Assembly: GCA_007449985.2 (NCBI GenBank)
Contig: VIIQ02000130.1
Coordinates: forward strand, 214,364 to 278,363
From: Desmodesmus armatus
Lineage: Eukaryota; Chlorophyta; Chlorophyceae; Sphaeropleales; Scenedesmaceae
Direction: 5' to 3'
Length of the DNA: 64,000 nt
Positions 22,443 to 34,612 of the stretch are shown piece by piece. The notes beneath the pieces were generated by a model. It was given only the letters and a program-made list of their open reading frames with translations, searched no databases and was not told the DNA's origin. Both the position numbers and the translations under genes were made by a program. Each line of letters begins with the position of its first letter. Position 1 is the first letter of the stretch.

Positions 22443-25189
22443 CTGGATGGGGGCCCAGGGGGGGGGGGCGGCGTACAGGACTCCTCTACTCGAGAGAGTG
22501 GGGCAGAAACTTGGGGGAGGGAGGGGGGTGGACTATTGCTTTTTTGTGTGCGTGGGGGGGGGGGGGGAGGCAGGAAAGTCTTGGTTGTGTTTGATGGCGA
22601 GGAACACTGATCTGTTTCTCAGCTCTTTTGCCTCTAAGGAAAGGGGATAAGTTAACCATGGAGTGCGGGGCTTTGAGAAGTCCCTCTCATGCATGACCTT
22701 GCACCCCCAATTTCACATGCGCCTCACTGCCGCCATCTGCTGCTGCCATGTGTCACAGACCGTGCTTTCCTTGGTGAGCCTCGTGTGATGGTTCGCTCCT
22801 TCATCACTGGAGGCATCATGGCCATTCTCTTCATTTCCTCTTTAGCTTTGTGGGGATATTTGGAGCAATGGAGGCAGTGCTCAACCCTGACTCGTGAGTG
22901 ATCAGTCTGATTTAGTGTGCGGAGGGGGGAGGGTCTTGCAAGTGCATACTGTGCTCTGCCACTGTTCGTGTATGCATGACCGAGTGTGGCGACAGGGACA
23001 GGGGGGGGGGGGAGGAGCCAGGTATGCCATGGTACATGGTAGGCGCTAGTTTGAAAAGTACAGTACAAGATTCTGGCTGGGGCTCAGTGTTGTTGATAAG
23101 GGGTTATGGTGGCACAAAGCCAATCGATCTTGCAGTGCCAATTTTTGTGTGTGGAGGATTTGACATTTATCAATTTGGGTACTATAATTTTATATATAAA
23201 AATTTATTTTTATTTATTTATTATAAATGTTTATATTTTTATATATACAAATTTGCCTCTCCTAACTTTGTGGGTAGCTCCTCTTGTTGGCCTTGCCTGA
23301 CCTCATTCTTGGTATGTGCCTCTTATTGCTGTAACCCATTGCCCGCCTGCCTGCCTGCCTGCCTGCCTCCTGTGTATAGGATCCCTTGTGACATCTACGC
23401 TGGGATGTTAGGCGGTCAGCCTGCAGCAGTGGCCCGCTACTTTGGCACTGCAGTGTTCTCAGGTGGGTCCTGAAACTGTTTTGCAACTGCAGCTGCATAT
23501 TGTCCGTAGACCAGCGACTTTCATAATGTTGGCACATACACAGCTCTAGTATTGTACTGCAGCTCCAGCAGGACATGCAGAGCGTGGCTGAGTGCCCAGG
23601 GCTGTGTCACATTCACCGTCACATTGACTCTGACCCCATCAAAGTGCAGGGCTTGCGTTTGAGAGAACTCCTCCCACAGACATTGAACAACAAATCATCT
23701 TGCTTCTGGGTGCTGTTTCCACACAGTTTGGCAACGTCACTGATGTATTTTTGCTTGTCTTGCCCTGCTGTGCTGTGCTGCTGTGCAGTGGTGAACATCA
23801 TCTTTCTGGTCAGCAGTTGCTCAGTGTTGGACTCCACCTTTGCTTCCACCAGCAAGCTGTTTGGTCCTGAGCTTTTGGGGGCTATTCTCAGGGGCAGGCC
23901 ACTGCCGCCACAGATGGCCACAAAAGGTGAGTGACAGGGGGGGGGGGCAGGGTTTTTGGGGGGGGGGGTAAAGGGTGCAGGGGGTGAAGAAGAGTGTGAA
24001 TGCACCCCAGGATGTCAGACATGCTCCGCTTTGGTCGACCTGTTTGTTTGTACTGCTGAGCTGCAGACATGCCTTCAACCTCGTTATCTTCTTTGTGCTG
24101 TGTCCTGCAGGCATGCTTGGGTTGGCCGCATCGCCATCGTGCTCATGGCCCTAGTGGGCACTCTGCCCTTGCTGGCCGGGCCCTCCGCCCTTGATGCAAC
24201 AACAATCAGCGGCACTATGGTGGTCGGGCTGGGACCTCCAGTGAGTGCTGCCTTTGCGCTGCTGCTTGATGCTTGTGCTTGCTTTGTGTTGAACCTAAAT
24301 TCTACATCAGGCACGTAGTTATACAGCCCAGTGAGCGGATTGGTATGACTGGCAGCTCATGACATGGGACCTCCAGTGAGTGCCGCCTTGCTTGCGCTGA
24401 CAGCAGCAGGGTTTAGTTCTTGTGGTGTTCTGCTTGATGTGTTTGCTTGGCTGTTGAGCCTCACCTTCCATACAGCTGTGTCTTTTCAGGCCAGGGGGTG
24501 GTTGTGTTTGGCAGCTATCTATGCAGGCGTGTGCATGCAGACTCGCAGGTGTTGCTCAAAAACCCTGTACTATGCTGTTTGGATGTGTGGGTGCGTGTCG
24601 ATAGAGAACGTGCATGGAAGTTGTACCCCACAACAACAACTACGTACACTCATGTTGTAGCTGACACATCCGTACACATGTCTGTCATGCCATGCTGTGC
24701 TGTGCTGTGCTGTGTGCATATTTGTACATGCAGGTCTTTGCGCTAACCTTCATCAAGGGTTACCGCCCACTACTGTTCCACCTGCCCTTCTGGACCGGAG
24801 TAGCCTTTGGTGTTGTGATGCAGCTGGCTTCCAGCCCCTGCTGCAAAAACTCGATGAATATCTCAGGGTTCAAGATCGGCACTGGGACCTACAGTACCCT
24901 GCTGGGGTTCAACGTGATCTCTACTGTTGTGTGCTGGGGTTTAGCGGCTATTGCCCTGCTGGATAACAGGCAGGGGAGGAAGTTGGAGGGGCAGCAGGAG
25001 GAAGAGGATGAGGGTTTAGAGATTGGGGTGGGAGGGAAAGGGGTTGGGCTTGAGGGCGCTAGGAGCTCGTCTGTGGGTTTGTTGGGGCTACCTGTCCCTG
25101 CATTCCTGAAGCGGAAGGCTTCAGGTGGCGAGGGTGTTGTTGATCCGGTGAAAGATGTGAGCGGGAGTGGCAGGTTGAGGGTGACGTGA
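17180..25189 (+). CDS. Sodium:solute symporter (SSF family)
   Basis: Supported exons: 17180-17547, 18507-18669, 19419 to about 19470 and/or about 19676-19755, about 20207-20346, a cassette region 21016-22171, 22759-22893, 23380-23462, 23789-23926, 24111-24240, 24734-25189. Family features are alternating hydrophobic helices, EAIHARYGG after helix 2-3, NWWLAAIVSTAIPAFYCFTG with GGMRASLFTDVFQ (SSF helix 4-5 signature region), SVLDSTFASTSKL, and a hydrophobic helix before a charged cytoplasmic tail. The family couples uptake of urea, sugars, proline or similar solutes to Na+ or H+; the substrate here is not determinable (DUR3-like is only a guess). A Cys-rich loop (LTATGNLTCPDKAV, then AITSKDIC...PPACKV) is unusual and lies in duplicated cassettes. 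The frame slips by one base near 22860 and at the 23926/24111 junction. The N-terminus is unresolved. Confidence 0.8.
17488..18019 (+). repeat. Four copies of the 3' end of the first symporter exon
   Basis: The segment encoding IHARYGGFAALAFGLAVAYR with its donor recurs at 17488-17552 (true exon end), 17634-17698, 17764-17829 and 17952-18019. Each copy is followed by a GT donor-like site and a long G-run (up to about 15). Spacing is about 130-190 bp. The later three lack the 5' part of the exon. Confidence 0.9.
18362..19162 (+). repeat. Four copies of the LEQEVWSN symporter exon
   Basis: Copies with acceptors at about 18366 (truncated after GPVHSTT), 18507-18669 (complete, GT-AG, phase-correct), about 18774-18935 (few changes, ends GTGTGAG) and about 19062-19162 (3' half only). 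The encoded signature GGMRASLFTDVFQ persists as GGMRAPLFTDVFQ and GGIRASLSTDVFQ. Intervening DNA is G-rich with runs of 9-12 G. Confidence 0.9.
19419..20012 (+). repeat. Duplicated helix exon (IKVVFLV / VVGSKAPTAFHSFNKAG)
   Basis: The helix start ALIKVVFLVAVLA (19419) recurs as AMIKV at 19676, where two bases appear to be missing. The following segment VVGSKAPTAFHSFNKAG with its GTACGC donor occurs at about 19708-19762 and again at about 19941-19993. C-runs separate the copies (19388-19399, 19625-19642). Confidence 0.8.
20240..20880 (+). repeat. Three copies of the LTATGNLTCPDKAV loop cassette
   Basis: Copies at about 20250-20346, 20612-20700 and 20824-20873. The first two encode LTATGNLTCPDKAVATFTAA then SCN, each followed by GTGCG donors; the third stops after LTCP. 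They are separated by G-rich DNA with runs up to about 19. The two Cys and the N-glycosylation-type NLT suggest an extracellular loop. Confidence 0.9.
21016..22060 (+). repeat. Six copies of the AITSKDIC...PPACKV Cys-loop cassette
   Basis: Copies start at 21016, 21209, 21402, 21612, 21804 and 21971 (spacing 193, 193, 210, 192, 167), each directly after a pyrimidine tract and CAG. The first three keep the frame through ICAAA...TW.PPACKV.QAPPCAA. The fourth lacks a base in the GACATC codons, the fifth lacks one C in GTGTCCCAG, and the sixth slips before reading on into GGSWSPRGMWTLEGG. C-runs and short CT-rich spacers separate them. Confidence 0.9.
22400..22442. repeat. G43 homopolymer
   Basis: The longest homopolymer in the window, 43 consecutive G on the coding strand of the symporter gene, in the intron before exon 22759-22893. 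The exact length is likely uncertain in any assembly. Confidence 0.9.
23164..23255. repeat. AT-rich island in a symporter intron
   Basis: About 90 bp of TTTATTTATTTA/TATATAAAA-type sequence, far more AT-rich than its neighbourhood, directly upstream of exon 23380-23462. It resembles the AT-rich block at 5775-5866 in composition but not in register. Confidence 0.8.
24230..24410 (+). repeat. Copy of a donor-site segment (GGACCTCCAGTGAGTGC)
   Basis: The end of exon 24111-24240 plus its donor (GGGACCTCCA|GTGAGTGC) recurs at about 24365-24385, in the following intron. Only about 20-45 bp are shared. Confidence 0.7.
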
Positions 25190-28142
25190 CGTGGCGATGA
25201 AATATCCCACAGTGCCTGCTGCTGCTGCTGTTGCCTAAGCAGCGGATGCGCGAGAAAGCAGCAAGTGGCAGTCAGCCATGGGATTTCGTTCTCCCGTTCA
25301 AGAGAGGCCTCCCTCCATCGTAAGATGGATCTGCATCAGGTGTATGGCGGCACAACATTTCATGTTCCTAGTATGTATGTAGCAGCGCTGTTTTTCCCAG
25401 CAAGTTGGGACTGGTCGGATGGATCACTGTCAAGTTGGGAAGTGTTTTGAAGGTTGGAAAAGGGGGGAATGTCCTTCCGGGATGCATGCCAGTGGCACAG
25501 CTGGGCAGGCAATCATCACTTGGAGGCATGTGTCATGCATGCATTTGATGGGTGGGCTGTGTGTACGTTCACACGGAGTGATGGTGGGCTATGAATGTTG
25601 CAGGTTGCTTCAAGTACTACACCATCAGGCTGTTGTTGCACAGGCTGTCGTTCCTGCTGGTATTGACCCTATTGTCAAAGGGCATGGGTCCAACCCAAAC
25701 CTTGCACGATGTGTCGTGCTGCTGTGGTCGGACTTCAAACCGCCAATGTGGGAGTAACAGTAGTTGTTGCTTCTGTCCTGTAGCTATTACATTGGCGTTG
25801 TGTCAAAGTTGCATGCGCTTCTGTATCAGCTGCCGTAATTTGAATAACACACATGTCTTTGATGCGAGACATGCCGGTAGCGGTGGCTTTGTGTGAGTAT
25901 GGCAGGGTTGTGCATAGTGACCAGCAACACAGCCGGCCTAGTGGTGTGGCTCCTACATCATCAAGTACACGCATACTATTGCGCGCCGCAGCATTGCTTG
26001 CTGGTGCCTGTTTCCCAGTGTTGTGGCGACCAGTGTCCCTTGCAGTTGCCCGGCTTTTGCAGGAAGGCTTCGTTTTGTGGAATTCTTTTGCAGGTGTTGG
26101 CGCTTTTCTGGCAGGTGGGGGGGGGGGGGGGATGGCAAAAGCCTTTGGATGCTGCTGCACTTTGGCAGGTTGCATGGCTGACAAGGCAGTCCATCGACTG
26201 CAGTGGCAATGCAGGCTGACTTTGTTGTTGTCCTCTCTTGTGGTACAGTTGGGTCATTGATATCCCTGTGCAGCTGATGCGCACTGGCAAGTAGTTGGAA
26301 AGCTCACTATGGCTTGGTCCGACCAACAAGGCATGCAGCTGCGCTGTTATTCTTTGCAGTCAGGCTGTTTCTCGTGGCATGGCCTCCTTTGGTCATCGGC
26401 ACTTTGCCATTGATGTGGGTAACAGGGTTGTTTTGTTCTCTTGAACCCTGTATGCTGCTCATCCTCCCTTGCTGGCCCCTGTCAGCATCATCTATTATCC
26501 CCAGTTTTTACTACGTTACTATGATAGTGACATGATGTCATGCCAGTTGCTGCACTGGCAACATTTTGAGTGTGCTTTCCCGAGGTTCTTTGCGTTCAGC
26601 CACAGCTTTGAGCTTGTATGCAGGCCTTGGCTGCCTTTCAGGGTCTGTTGGATCTTTAATGCAGTAACTGCATTTAGCTGTGCTGTAACTGAATGCAGTT
26701 GAGGGTGCGTCCCAAATGCCTTGGTGCATATGGGTGGGTGCAATGTGAAATTGATTCAGCAAGTACGCTTGTTGACAGCTTTCAAGATCATATAACAGTC
26801 AAAAGGTACCTCGCCACTTCACCAACTGCTACCTCAGTCCCACTTATTGGGGCACATAGGTCACCACATGTACTAATCCAGGTGTGCAAAAGCTGTGCAA
26901 AGTCTTTACACCAAGCATGTACGCAGTCTCGTACAAGGGTTGAAGTCACCAAACAGCACTCATATGATTGGACATCAAAGGCCCTGTCGACCACAAGCCT
27001 AGTGTTCGTGCAGTGCAACTGGCACATGCAGCTCATGTCAAACCAGGCAGCTGGCAGATGCTGGTTGCCAGCAACAGAGGTGCAACAAGCCAAGCAAGCC
27101 AGCAGCGTTTCAGCAGCAACAACAACATCGTGCCAAGGTAGCGTCTGTTCCACGAAAAGGCAACAAGCCGTCTTGCGGGTGATGTCAGGTGATATCGAGT
27201 GCCCAAAACGCCTGTGTACACCTGCCCCACTGGGGTCATGGATGTTCTGGCAGCAATCAGTATACCGGCCCACTCTACACATGTCGTACCAACTCTCTCT
27301 ACACGTCCATACACGGCACCACGTCAGCCTCAGGTCAGCTCATAGTATAATACATAGCACTGAGTCAGCAAGTATCACTCATAGCAGTGGGCAACAAATG
27401 CCCTGTCCAATCACAAGCCGCCCCCCTTGTCTTCACCAAAAGCACAACCACAAGCCTAGTGTACAGGGGGTGCATTTGGCATATGCAGCACATGCCAGAC
27501 CGCAGCTGGCAGACACTGGTCGCCAGCAACAGAGGTGCAACAAGCCAAACAAGCCGACAGTTGGAAGAGCAGCAACACCGTCGTGTCGAAGTGGCGTCTG
27601 GTCCATAATCCATCAGGCCACAAGCCATCCGCGTGGGTGGTGTCAAGTGCCCAAAACACCCGAGTGCGGCACATGTCAGACACCACAGCTGGCCGATGCT
27701 GGTTGCCAGCAACAGAGGTGCGACATGCCGAGCAAGCCAATCAGTACGTACTGTATACAGGTACAACAGCAACAACATCGCGTCAGGGTGGCATCTGCCC
27801 TACCACACCTCCGTCAAACAAGCTAGATGTCAGGGTGGTGTTCAAACACCACTTGAGTGCACAAGACCTCCCACTGAACAATTGGATGTCTTGAGAGGTA
27901 GCATGGCGTACACAACTGTGTGCAGCATATCAACAACTTGAAGCGGATGTCAGCCTGTGCACGTGGAATGACAACAAGCCAGATGTGACGGCACTTTGCA
28001 GTGCAAGGCAGGCAAGGTGCCACTGCAACAACTGCAGCAACCAGGAGGGGAGTTGAAATCAGGCATCACACGGCCGCCATTGATCCCAACTCACTGTGTA
28101 CATATGGCCACGGCACTAGCTCAATACTGCAGTCCTCAAACC
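25190..28142. other. Gene-poor stretch between convergent genes
   Basis: It lies between the stop of the plus-strand symporter and the stop of the minus-strand MFS gene, so it should contain two 3' ends. Long open frames occur (notably 26693-27826, +) but their translations are repetitive and follow the DNA repeat, not a protein family. Confidence 0.5.
26990..27801. repeat. Three diverged copies of a 110-200 bp repeat
   Basis: Copies at about 26990-27151, 27449-27604 and 27665-27801 share GGTTGCCAGCAACAGAGGTG (variants), CAAGCCAA.CAAGCC and a following AGCAGCAACA..ATCG..GTC block. The two flanking copies also share GCCCAAAACRCC nearby. The repeat is noncoding by appearance. Confidence 0.75.
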
Positions 28143-31100
28143 TCACGCAGCATATACGTCATGGTTACTCTCCATAAACGCCGGCCCTCCACTCTCCTGC
28201 CACTCAACCGCTGCGCCACACTCTCCTCTCTCCTCAACCCCCTCCCCAAGCGCTATGCCACAGCTCCCGCTGCCGCCACAGCTGCCGCTCCCATGGCCGC
28301 CACTGCTGCCCCGTGACCGGTGCCCATGCCCCGTCCTATGCCTGGTCCCATTCGCCGAGAGTGCTGCTGCTGCTGAGGCCTTAGCGGAGGTGGGACTGTC
28401 TATACAGCTCTGCTGCAGATGCACGACAGCATCTCTACTGCTGCTGTTGCTGTTGCTGCTCACGCCAGCCGTATCCTGTGTTGGCTGCTCCAGCTGCTGC
28501 TGCTGCCAGGTAGGTACTGATCCAGCGTGCTGACAGTCTCCTGACACAGCCAACCCACCATACTGCTTTAGGTGCTCTTCCTGAGGACCGAATTGCTGAC
28601 TACTACCATTGAGCTGCTGGGGGTAGTGCCTGCTGCTGCTGGGTACTCCAGCTAGCTCCCCCAGCAGCTGCTGCACCTCACCACTGCCTCCCTCCGCCTC
28701 CGCTAACACAGGCACCATCACTCTGCCACCACCCACACCACCTGCCGACACAGCTGCCAAAAGTGATGCCATCGCTGCTGCACTCTTCACACCCTCAGTC
28801 CCAACCGGCGCCATCACTCTGCCAACACCCACACCACCTGCAGACACAGCTGCCGGACGGGCGGCTCCTGCTGCTGCCGCTGACGCACTCTTCCCACTCT
28901 CGCTCCCTACAGGTGCCAGTTCAGCACATGGAGATACTGCGCCCTCAGGTGCCACTCTCCCTCCCCGACCCCGGCCAAAGGGTCGTGTCAGCACAGGAGG
29001 CACATAAAGCTTCCCATGCCACCCGCAGCCACCTCGCCTTGAGCCTGCAGACCCGGGTTCAAATCCTGGTGAGGGCGTGGACCCTCCGGAGTTGCTGTTC
29101 CCGCTGGGGGAGTTGCTGCCAAAGCTGTTGACTGATGAGGAGGAATCGACCTGCACTGAATGCAACACCTGCGCTGACCGCTCCGCCAGGCGATCCTGCA
29201 ATGTGCGAACAAGGGCACATGGGCTCAGCACGGACTGTGTGTCGAGTGGGCTTCAGAACCACATGCACAGGGCAGCCCATGCACATGCAGGATCATCATA
29301 CACACAGTGGCTGGCCATGCCAGCTTCTACCCCTGTACCTGCATTGCATCCTCATCATGGGCCATGATGAGGTCATGATCTGATCCAAAGAGAATAAGGA
29401 AAGTACCCTTAGTTTACCGAGCAGTTTGAACAATTCAACACTTTCGGCTCAGCAGGTTCACACCACCACCTTCCAGCGCCCGCACCTGCATTGCATCCTC
29501 ATCATGGGCCATGGTGCACGCCAGGCTGGTGAGCAGGGCGCCGCAGGGCAACCAGCCGCAGATCGACAGGTTGAACGCGCCAGTGCGGCCCAACCGGCTG
29601 ATGAAGCCTGCGGCACTCACAACACATCACTTTCTTTCCTTGTTGAGCGAAATATGGGAGCAAGTAAATACTGTACTGGCACTATTGCACATGCTTTTGC
29701 CCTGAGTGGCAGCCAGCTGTGGCAGCACATGTCCAGCTGAAAAGTCGATTCAAAACACTCTCCGCTGCTTGCCCCCGCAAAGGAGGCGGCAGACGCATTA
29801 CCTGCCATGTGCTATGCAGCCACCACCCACCTACCCAGCCCCAGCACCTTGCAGCAACGAACACATGATGCACCCCTTCCCCTTCCTTGACACAAGAGGT
29901 GCTGCCCACCTGCCACAACCACAGGGCCCAGTCCTTTGCCCATGTCATCTGTGACAGACTGCAGGGCCAGTGCTACACCCCGTGTCTCGGGTGTGTTGAC
30001 GTTGATCATGATTGCTCGCAGGTTCGGCCCTGGCCAGCAGCAGCAACACAGCAGAGGTATTAGTTTGGGTGAAGACAAGGGGGACAGAACCCCACCAGCT
30101 GGCTACACACACAACAGCCGAGGCTGCTGGGAGGCCAAGGCCAAGCCTCACACCGACGAGAGACGCCCAACATAGCACAGGTAGGTGGATGTACTGCGCA
30201 ACCTACTGCCATTCCACACAAGTCGGTGCTGGTGCTGGTGCTGGGTGCTGGTGTCGTGCTGCACAATCCAACCGCTGCCTGCTATTGGTCGTCCAGACAT
30301 AGTCAGCCACATACATGTGTGTAATCACGCCGGTGAGTGCACCAACAGCGCAGCAAAGCTGCTTAGCTACTCCCCGGATGTTGCCAGAATGTCCGCTCCC
30401 AGTTGAGTCAGCTATCCTGCTGTCATCCGGCGACAAACTACAACCCATATCAGCCTCCTGTTCTCACCCGCTATGCTTGCGAAGCAGCCGGCCAAAGCTG
30501 CCATGAACAGCGCCACACCAAATCCTGCCTGTTGTATGTCGGCGTTGATCAGCCACAGCACGGGGCCAGCGCCAAGCACCACCGAGACACCCGTCAGCAC
30601 AGCCATGGTGGGGCGGCGCCTGCACAATCAGCCACAACACTGTTGCTATCGGGCGAAGGTGCAGCAGTGCTGGTCCCTCCAGCTCAGTGCTTCTGTACAT
30701 CTGATGGCTGTTCCCCTGCTGTGCTGGTGATGAAATCCCACAACTCCATGTCAGGGACATCACAACACGGATTATTGGAGATTGGTGCACCAGTGGGTGT
30801 CCCAATGGGAAAATCGTTGACAAAACGCATATCCTAAGGTAGCAGCATGGCACCCACCAGTTGTACAGCATCTGCCCGGCTGCCCCTCCCGCAATCACAC
30901 CCACAGCACTGCCAACACCAAACAGCAGGATGACAGTGGTTGCCAGCTGCACACTCAGGCCCCGCTGCTGGTGCAGGTAGTCGGTGAGGTAGGTCTGCAT
31001 AACACCCCAGGGCAGACACCCTGGGATGCCCTGCGGTCAGCACAGCATGGCACAGCATGGGGCGGCATGGGTGGCATGCAAGCATGGGAATTGTGACTGC

Positions 31101-34100
31101 TGATAAGTACAGAACAACACAGCATAAACGTAACAGCATGCAAAAAATCAGCAGTTTCCTGCCATGCCCGGGCTGGCCACCAGTAGACCAACACTTGGAG
31201 TGAACTTGGCGCATCAATCCAAGCTATGAGCCGCAGCCCCTATCTGCCAAAAGCATGAATGAGGTATCCTTTGTTGGCTTTAGACTTTGCAACTAGGGCT
31301 GATACAGCAGCACACCTGCAGTACGATGATCCAGTTGCTGGGCACCTTGAGCAGACTCCACATCTTCGCCCATGTTATCGACTCGCTGTACTCAGCACCA
31401 GCAGCAAGTTGGCTTTCTAGAGCCTTCTCAAACCCTGCAGGTCCAAGAGACACCCAGGCAGGTTGAACGCTCATGGAACCCAGGTTTTGCGTTGGGTGGC
31501 ACCAACCCGGCCCACCGGCGGGTTGCTGAAGCCTGCATTGCAACACACTAGCCTTCTGGACGTACATGCCTGCCTGCCAAGCATGCTGCTCAGGCTGGCT
31601 AGCCTGGGGCAGAAGCAAGCAAGCACCTCCTGCCACACAACGAGTACCAGCCGGACCACGACCGGCAGTACAGCTGTCAAAAACACACCATATTTTCCTA
31701 CACCACCGAATAAACATCAGCAACAAGCTTAACTTGACCATTCCCATGCTGGCCACTGAGTGCAACCCTATCTTGAAAGGGTTGATCCCATAGGCAACCC
31801 TCACGTTTGGCCCCAAGATTGAGGCATTGCAGCGTCGTTGGGCCAGCCGTGCTCGGCCAGCAGCACTACCATCCTTTGCAAACATGACTATAGCAGCACT
31901 ACGATCTGCAGTTCAGGGCTGCAGTGCAGCACCAGCTCACGCATGGCTGGCAAGTGGGACATCCGCGACACCATGTGGTTCATTCCTCACCTCCCCGGGG
32001 TGGTTCCTTGACTGTTGCCAGCAGCAGGAAGGCCAGCACGAGCGTTGGTGCCGCCATGACCAGGAACGGCAGCCGCCAATTGGTGGCTGGGCCTAGCAGA
32101 CCAGCCACCATCTGGATCAGGAGATGGTGTACAGGACACAAGTAAGATTTGCAGGACATCGGTGATGTTTGCAGGACACAAGTGAAGTTTGGAGGACACA
32201 TGCAGCACACAGGTGTCACCCCTGTGTCAGTTTGTCCGGCACAGGTTGCAGCAGAAGGAATATCACAGGCTAGATACTTCTGCACGTTTGTCATGCCACC
32301 TCTCCAGCATGCAACCTCAAGCTGCCTGTCCAAACAGTGCATCCTGCATGCATCTCCATGATGAACTGTTCTGCTCATCCCCTGCCGAGGGCACTACCAA
32401 CGTTGGCTTGCCAGCTGTGCTGTTGGTGTGTTCTCTACACCACCCACCAGGCATGCATTGGTGTCTGTGCTGCTATGAGCGCTGCTGCCAACTGCTGTCA
32501 AGCTGCCCTGCCTGCCTGTACTGCTCCGCTGCCCCCCCCCCCCCCAAAGCCCCCCCCCCCCCCCCTCGATAGCACTCTGTACAATAGATGACATAGCTCC
32601 CCATGGCGTGCACACACACGTCCTGTGCCAAGCAGGTGCGAGAGTACCAGTAACAGTAACAGTAACCTGCTCACCTGGCCCCCACCGATGCCCCCTCCGA
32701 TAGCAATTTGTACAATAGATGACATGGCTGCCCGTTGGCTGGCAGGAAACAGGTCACCCAGCAGGGAGAAGACAAGCGGGAAGCAGCCACCCACTGAGAT
32801 GCCTGTCAACATTCTGACCAAAAAGAACTGCCACAACTCAGTCACCTACAGGTGTAAAGGGCGGCACACGGAAACGATCGCAGGCAAGCCCTTTGACTTC
32901 CCTCCGTCAGTTAGAGTGAACATTGCAGTCTCATGCAGTCTGAAACTCCCAAAGCACCTCGCTGTTGACCCATAAGCATTCAGCTGTTGACTGAACAGCA
33001 ACAACCACTACTTGTAGGCTGCACAGCCATTGCCTGCTTGCCACCCTGCCTATCCTTTTGATTGTGTCACTGTTGCCGTGACAATTCCTCTATCAGGTTT
33101 GTCTGCCAGCTGCCCTTGCTGCCACTCACCCAGTATGTGCACAGGCAGGGTGCCTCCCCAACCACCACTATGAACGCCAGCATGTGGATCCTGTTGCACT
33201 TGTCGGCAAAGTAGCCACACTGCAGCACCACCCAACAAGCAAGCACCCTGAATGATCACTTTGCACATGATCCTTGACTGTGTGGGCTTTTGTGTATGTT
33301 GACAAGAGTGCATGCAGTCCCAAACGTTCTGTAGCATCCTACACGACTGGGCTCAGAGTGACAGGTTGTGTGCTGTTGAGAACTGGGGAGGTGAATTAGC
33401 TTGTCTTCATGTGTGTGCCTGCCTCTCAAGCCTCCCAGGCCTGGAAGTAACCTGCAGCAGCCCTCCCGCACACCAGTGGCCCAGCTCAACGTTCATCTGT
33501 ACACCTCTGCACATGCCATGTGCGGGAGCATCCAACCAAGCAGCCACAGCTGATTTGAACCCAAATACAGGCTCACCAGCAGTGCTGCAGGGGCTCCCAC
33601 CAGGAAGAATGCTGCCATGAGGTAGCCACCAAGGTAAGTATCTTTCTGATAGTCGTCCAGGCCAAAGTAGGCCGCAGCAGCAGACAGCTGCAGCGACGTT
33701 GTAGGAACAAGGAGGTGGCGGACAGTGAATGGAGAGAGCGGGGCAGGCACAGCGTTGAGACAGTGCAGGGATGGTTGAAGTTGCCCCTGCTGCAATTAAA
33801 CTAGTGCACTGGAAGGGAAGAGCTTATCACTGACAGCTACTCTCAGGCTGCAACAAGCTGCTCTGGCCAAGCTGGGACTGAGGCTGTTCATACCTCATGT
33901 ATGCACATACACACCAACTTGTATCAGCAGGCTACTGCTGGGTCTAGGGCCTTACGTTGGGTGCCAAAAGGTTTTGGTCTGCGCTGAGCAGTGCTGCAAT
34001 GACAGCCACTAGCACTACAGTGTACCGCCGCCTCCAGGGTCCGATAGGGTGCTGGTAGGTAGCCTTGGGCAGGAGCGCTGCACAACACATGAGGCATAGT

Positions 34101-34612
34101 GTACACAGCGTAGAGGCGGCAAAAAACACACATATATTGAATGCAGTGTTGGCTACAACACTGAGCCTCAGGAAACAACGTGTTTGTTGGTACGGCCAAG
34201 GTCTAGCCCGGCGTGCCTGCAGGACAGCTGTCCTATGGTCTGCTGAAGGAGAGTGATGTACAGGAGACTGCTGCAAGGGCTCTGAAGATGCAACACAAAC
34301 TTAATCATATGTTGCTCAAACTTGTTACGTAGAGTTGCATGTCCATGCCAGCAGGTTTGCGGATGCAGGGGTGCAGGGGCGCAGTTGCTTTGGTAACCTC
34401 CCTCCACTGCCTCCGTGCAACTTCAGTGCAACACGTGTGCAACAGCAACAAGCCGTGACCTCACCCTGTTGCACGTCAGAGGACGTGAGTCCGGTTTCTG
34501 ATTGTGCTGATCGAACTGGCAGGCCAGTTCCGCTTTGCTCTGATGGTGCCCGTGCTGACACACCATGCTGGTGGACCACTGGTAGGCCTTCATTGGAGGG
34601 TGTGCTGTGCAT
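28143..34612 (-). CDS. Spinster-like major facilitator superfamily transporter with long C-terminal tail
   Basis: Twelve exons, all GT-AG with agreeing phases: 34465-34612, 33956-34077, 33577-33687, 33130-33219, 32675-32845, 31991-32111, 31316-31434, 30858-30994, 30468-30619, 29910-30029, 29486-29607, 28143-29195. The sum is 2466 nt (821 aa). Residues 1-50 are a polar N-terminus. Helix 1 ends SADQNLLAPN; then LGGYLMAAFFLVGAPAALL, the MFS loop variant GYFADKCNRI, VRMLTGISVGGCFPLVFSLL, NWRLPFLVMAAPT with VKEPPRGG, LTDYLHQQRGLS, VILLFGVGSAVGV, and RAIMINVNTPETRG. These match the Spinster (Spns) branch, whose animal members move lysosomal or sphingosine-1-phosphate-type lipids; the substrate here is unknown. 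The last exon adds about 350 residues rich in Ser, Gly, Ala and Gln. The start is the only in-frame ATG before helix 1. Confidence 0.9.
29336..29522 (-). repeat. Copy of the 3' end of MFS exon 11
   Basis: The exon end plus donor (29486-29520; CCTGCATTGCATCCTCATCA on the + strand) recurs at about 29337-29372 in the following intron, with CATGATGAGG after it. Confidence 0.85.
32560..32845 (-). repeat. Copy of the middle of MFS exon 5
   Basis: A segment at about 32572-32612 (GTACAATAGATGACATAGCT on the + strand) copies 32703-32740 inside the exon encoding AAMSSIVQIAIGG. The copy lies in the next intron beside two C-runs (32534-32546, 32554-32566), and its frame encodes SSIVQSAI before low complexity. 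Confidence 0.8.

Noticed and set aside
21228..22610. 460-codon plus-strand open frame
   Set aside because: It crosses the symporter cassette array in mixed frames and runs into poly-G (poly-Gly). Only the pieces with splice acceptors match a protein family, so the long frame is a product of the repeat.
26693..27826. 377-codon plus-strand open frame
   Set aside because: Its sequence follows the three-copy DNA repeat, has no domain, and recurring peptides (LPATEVQQAK-like) differ between copies by frame rather than by conservative changes.
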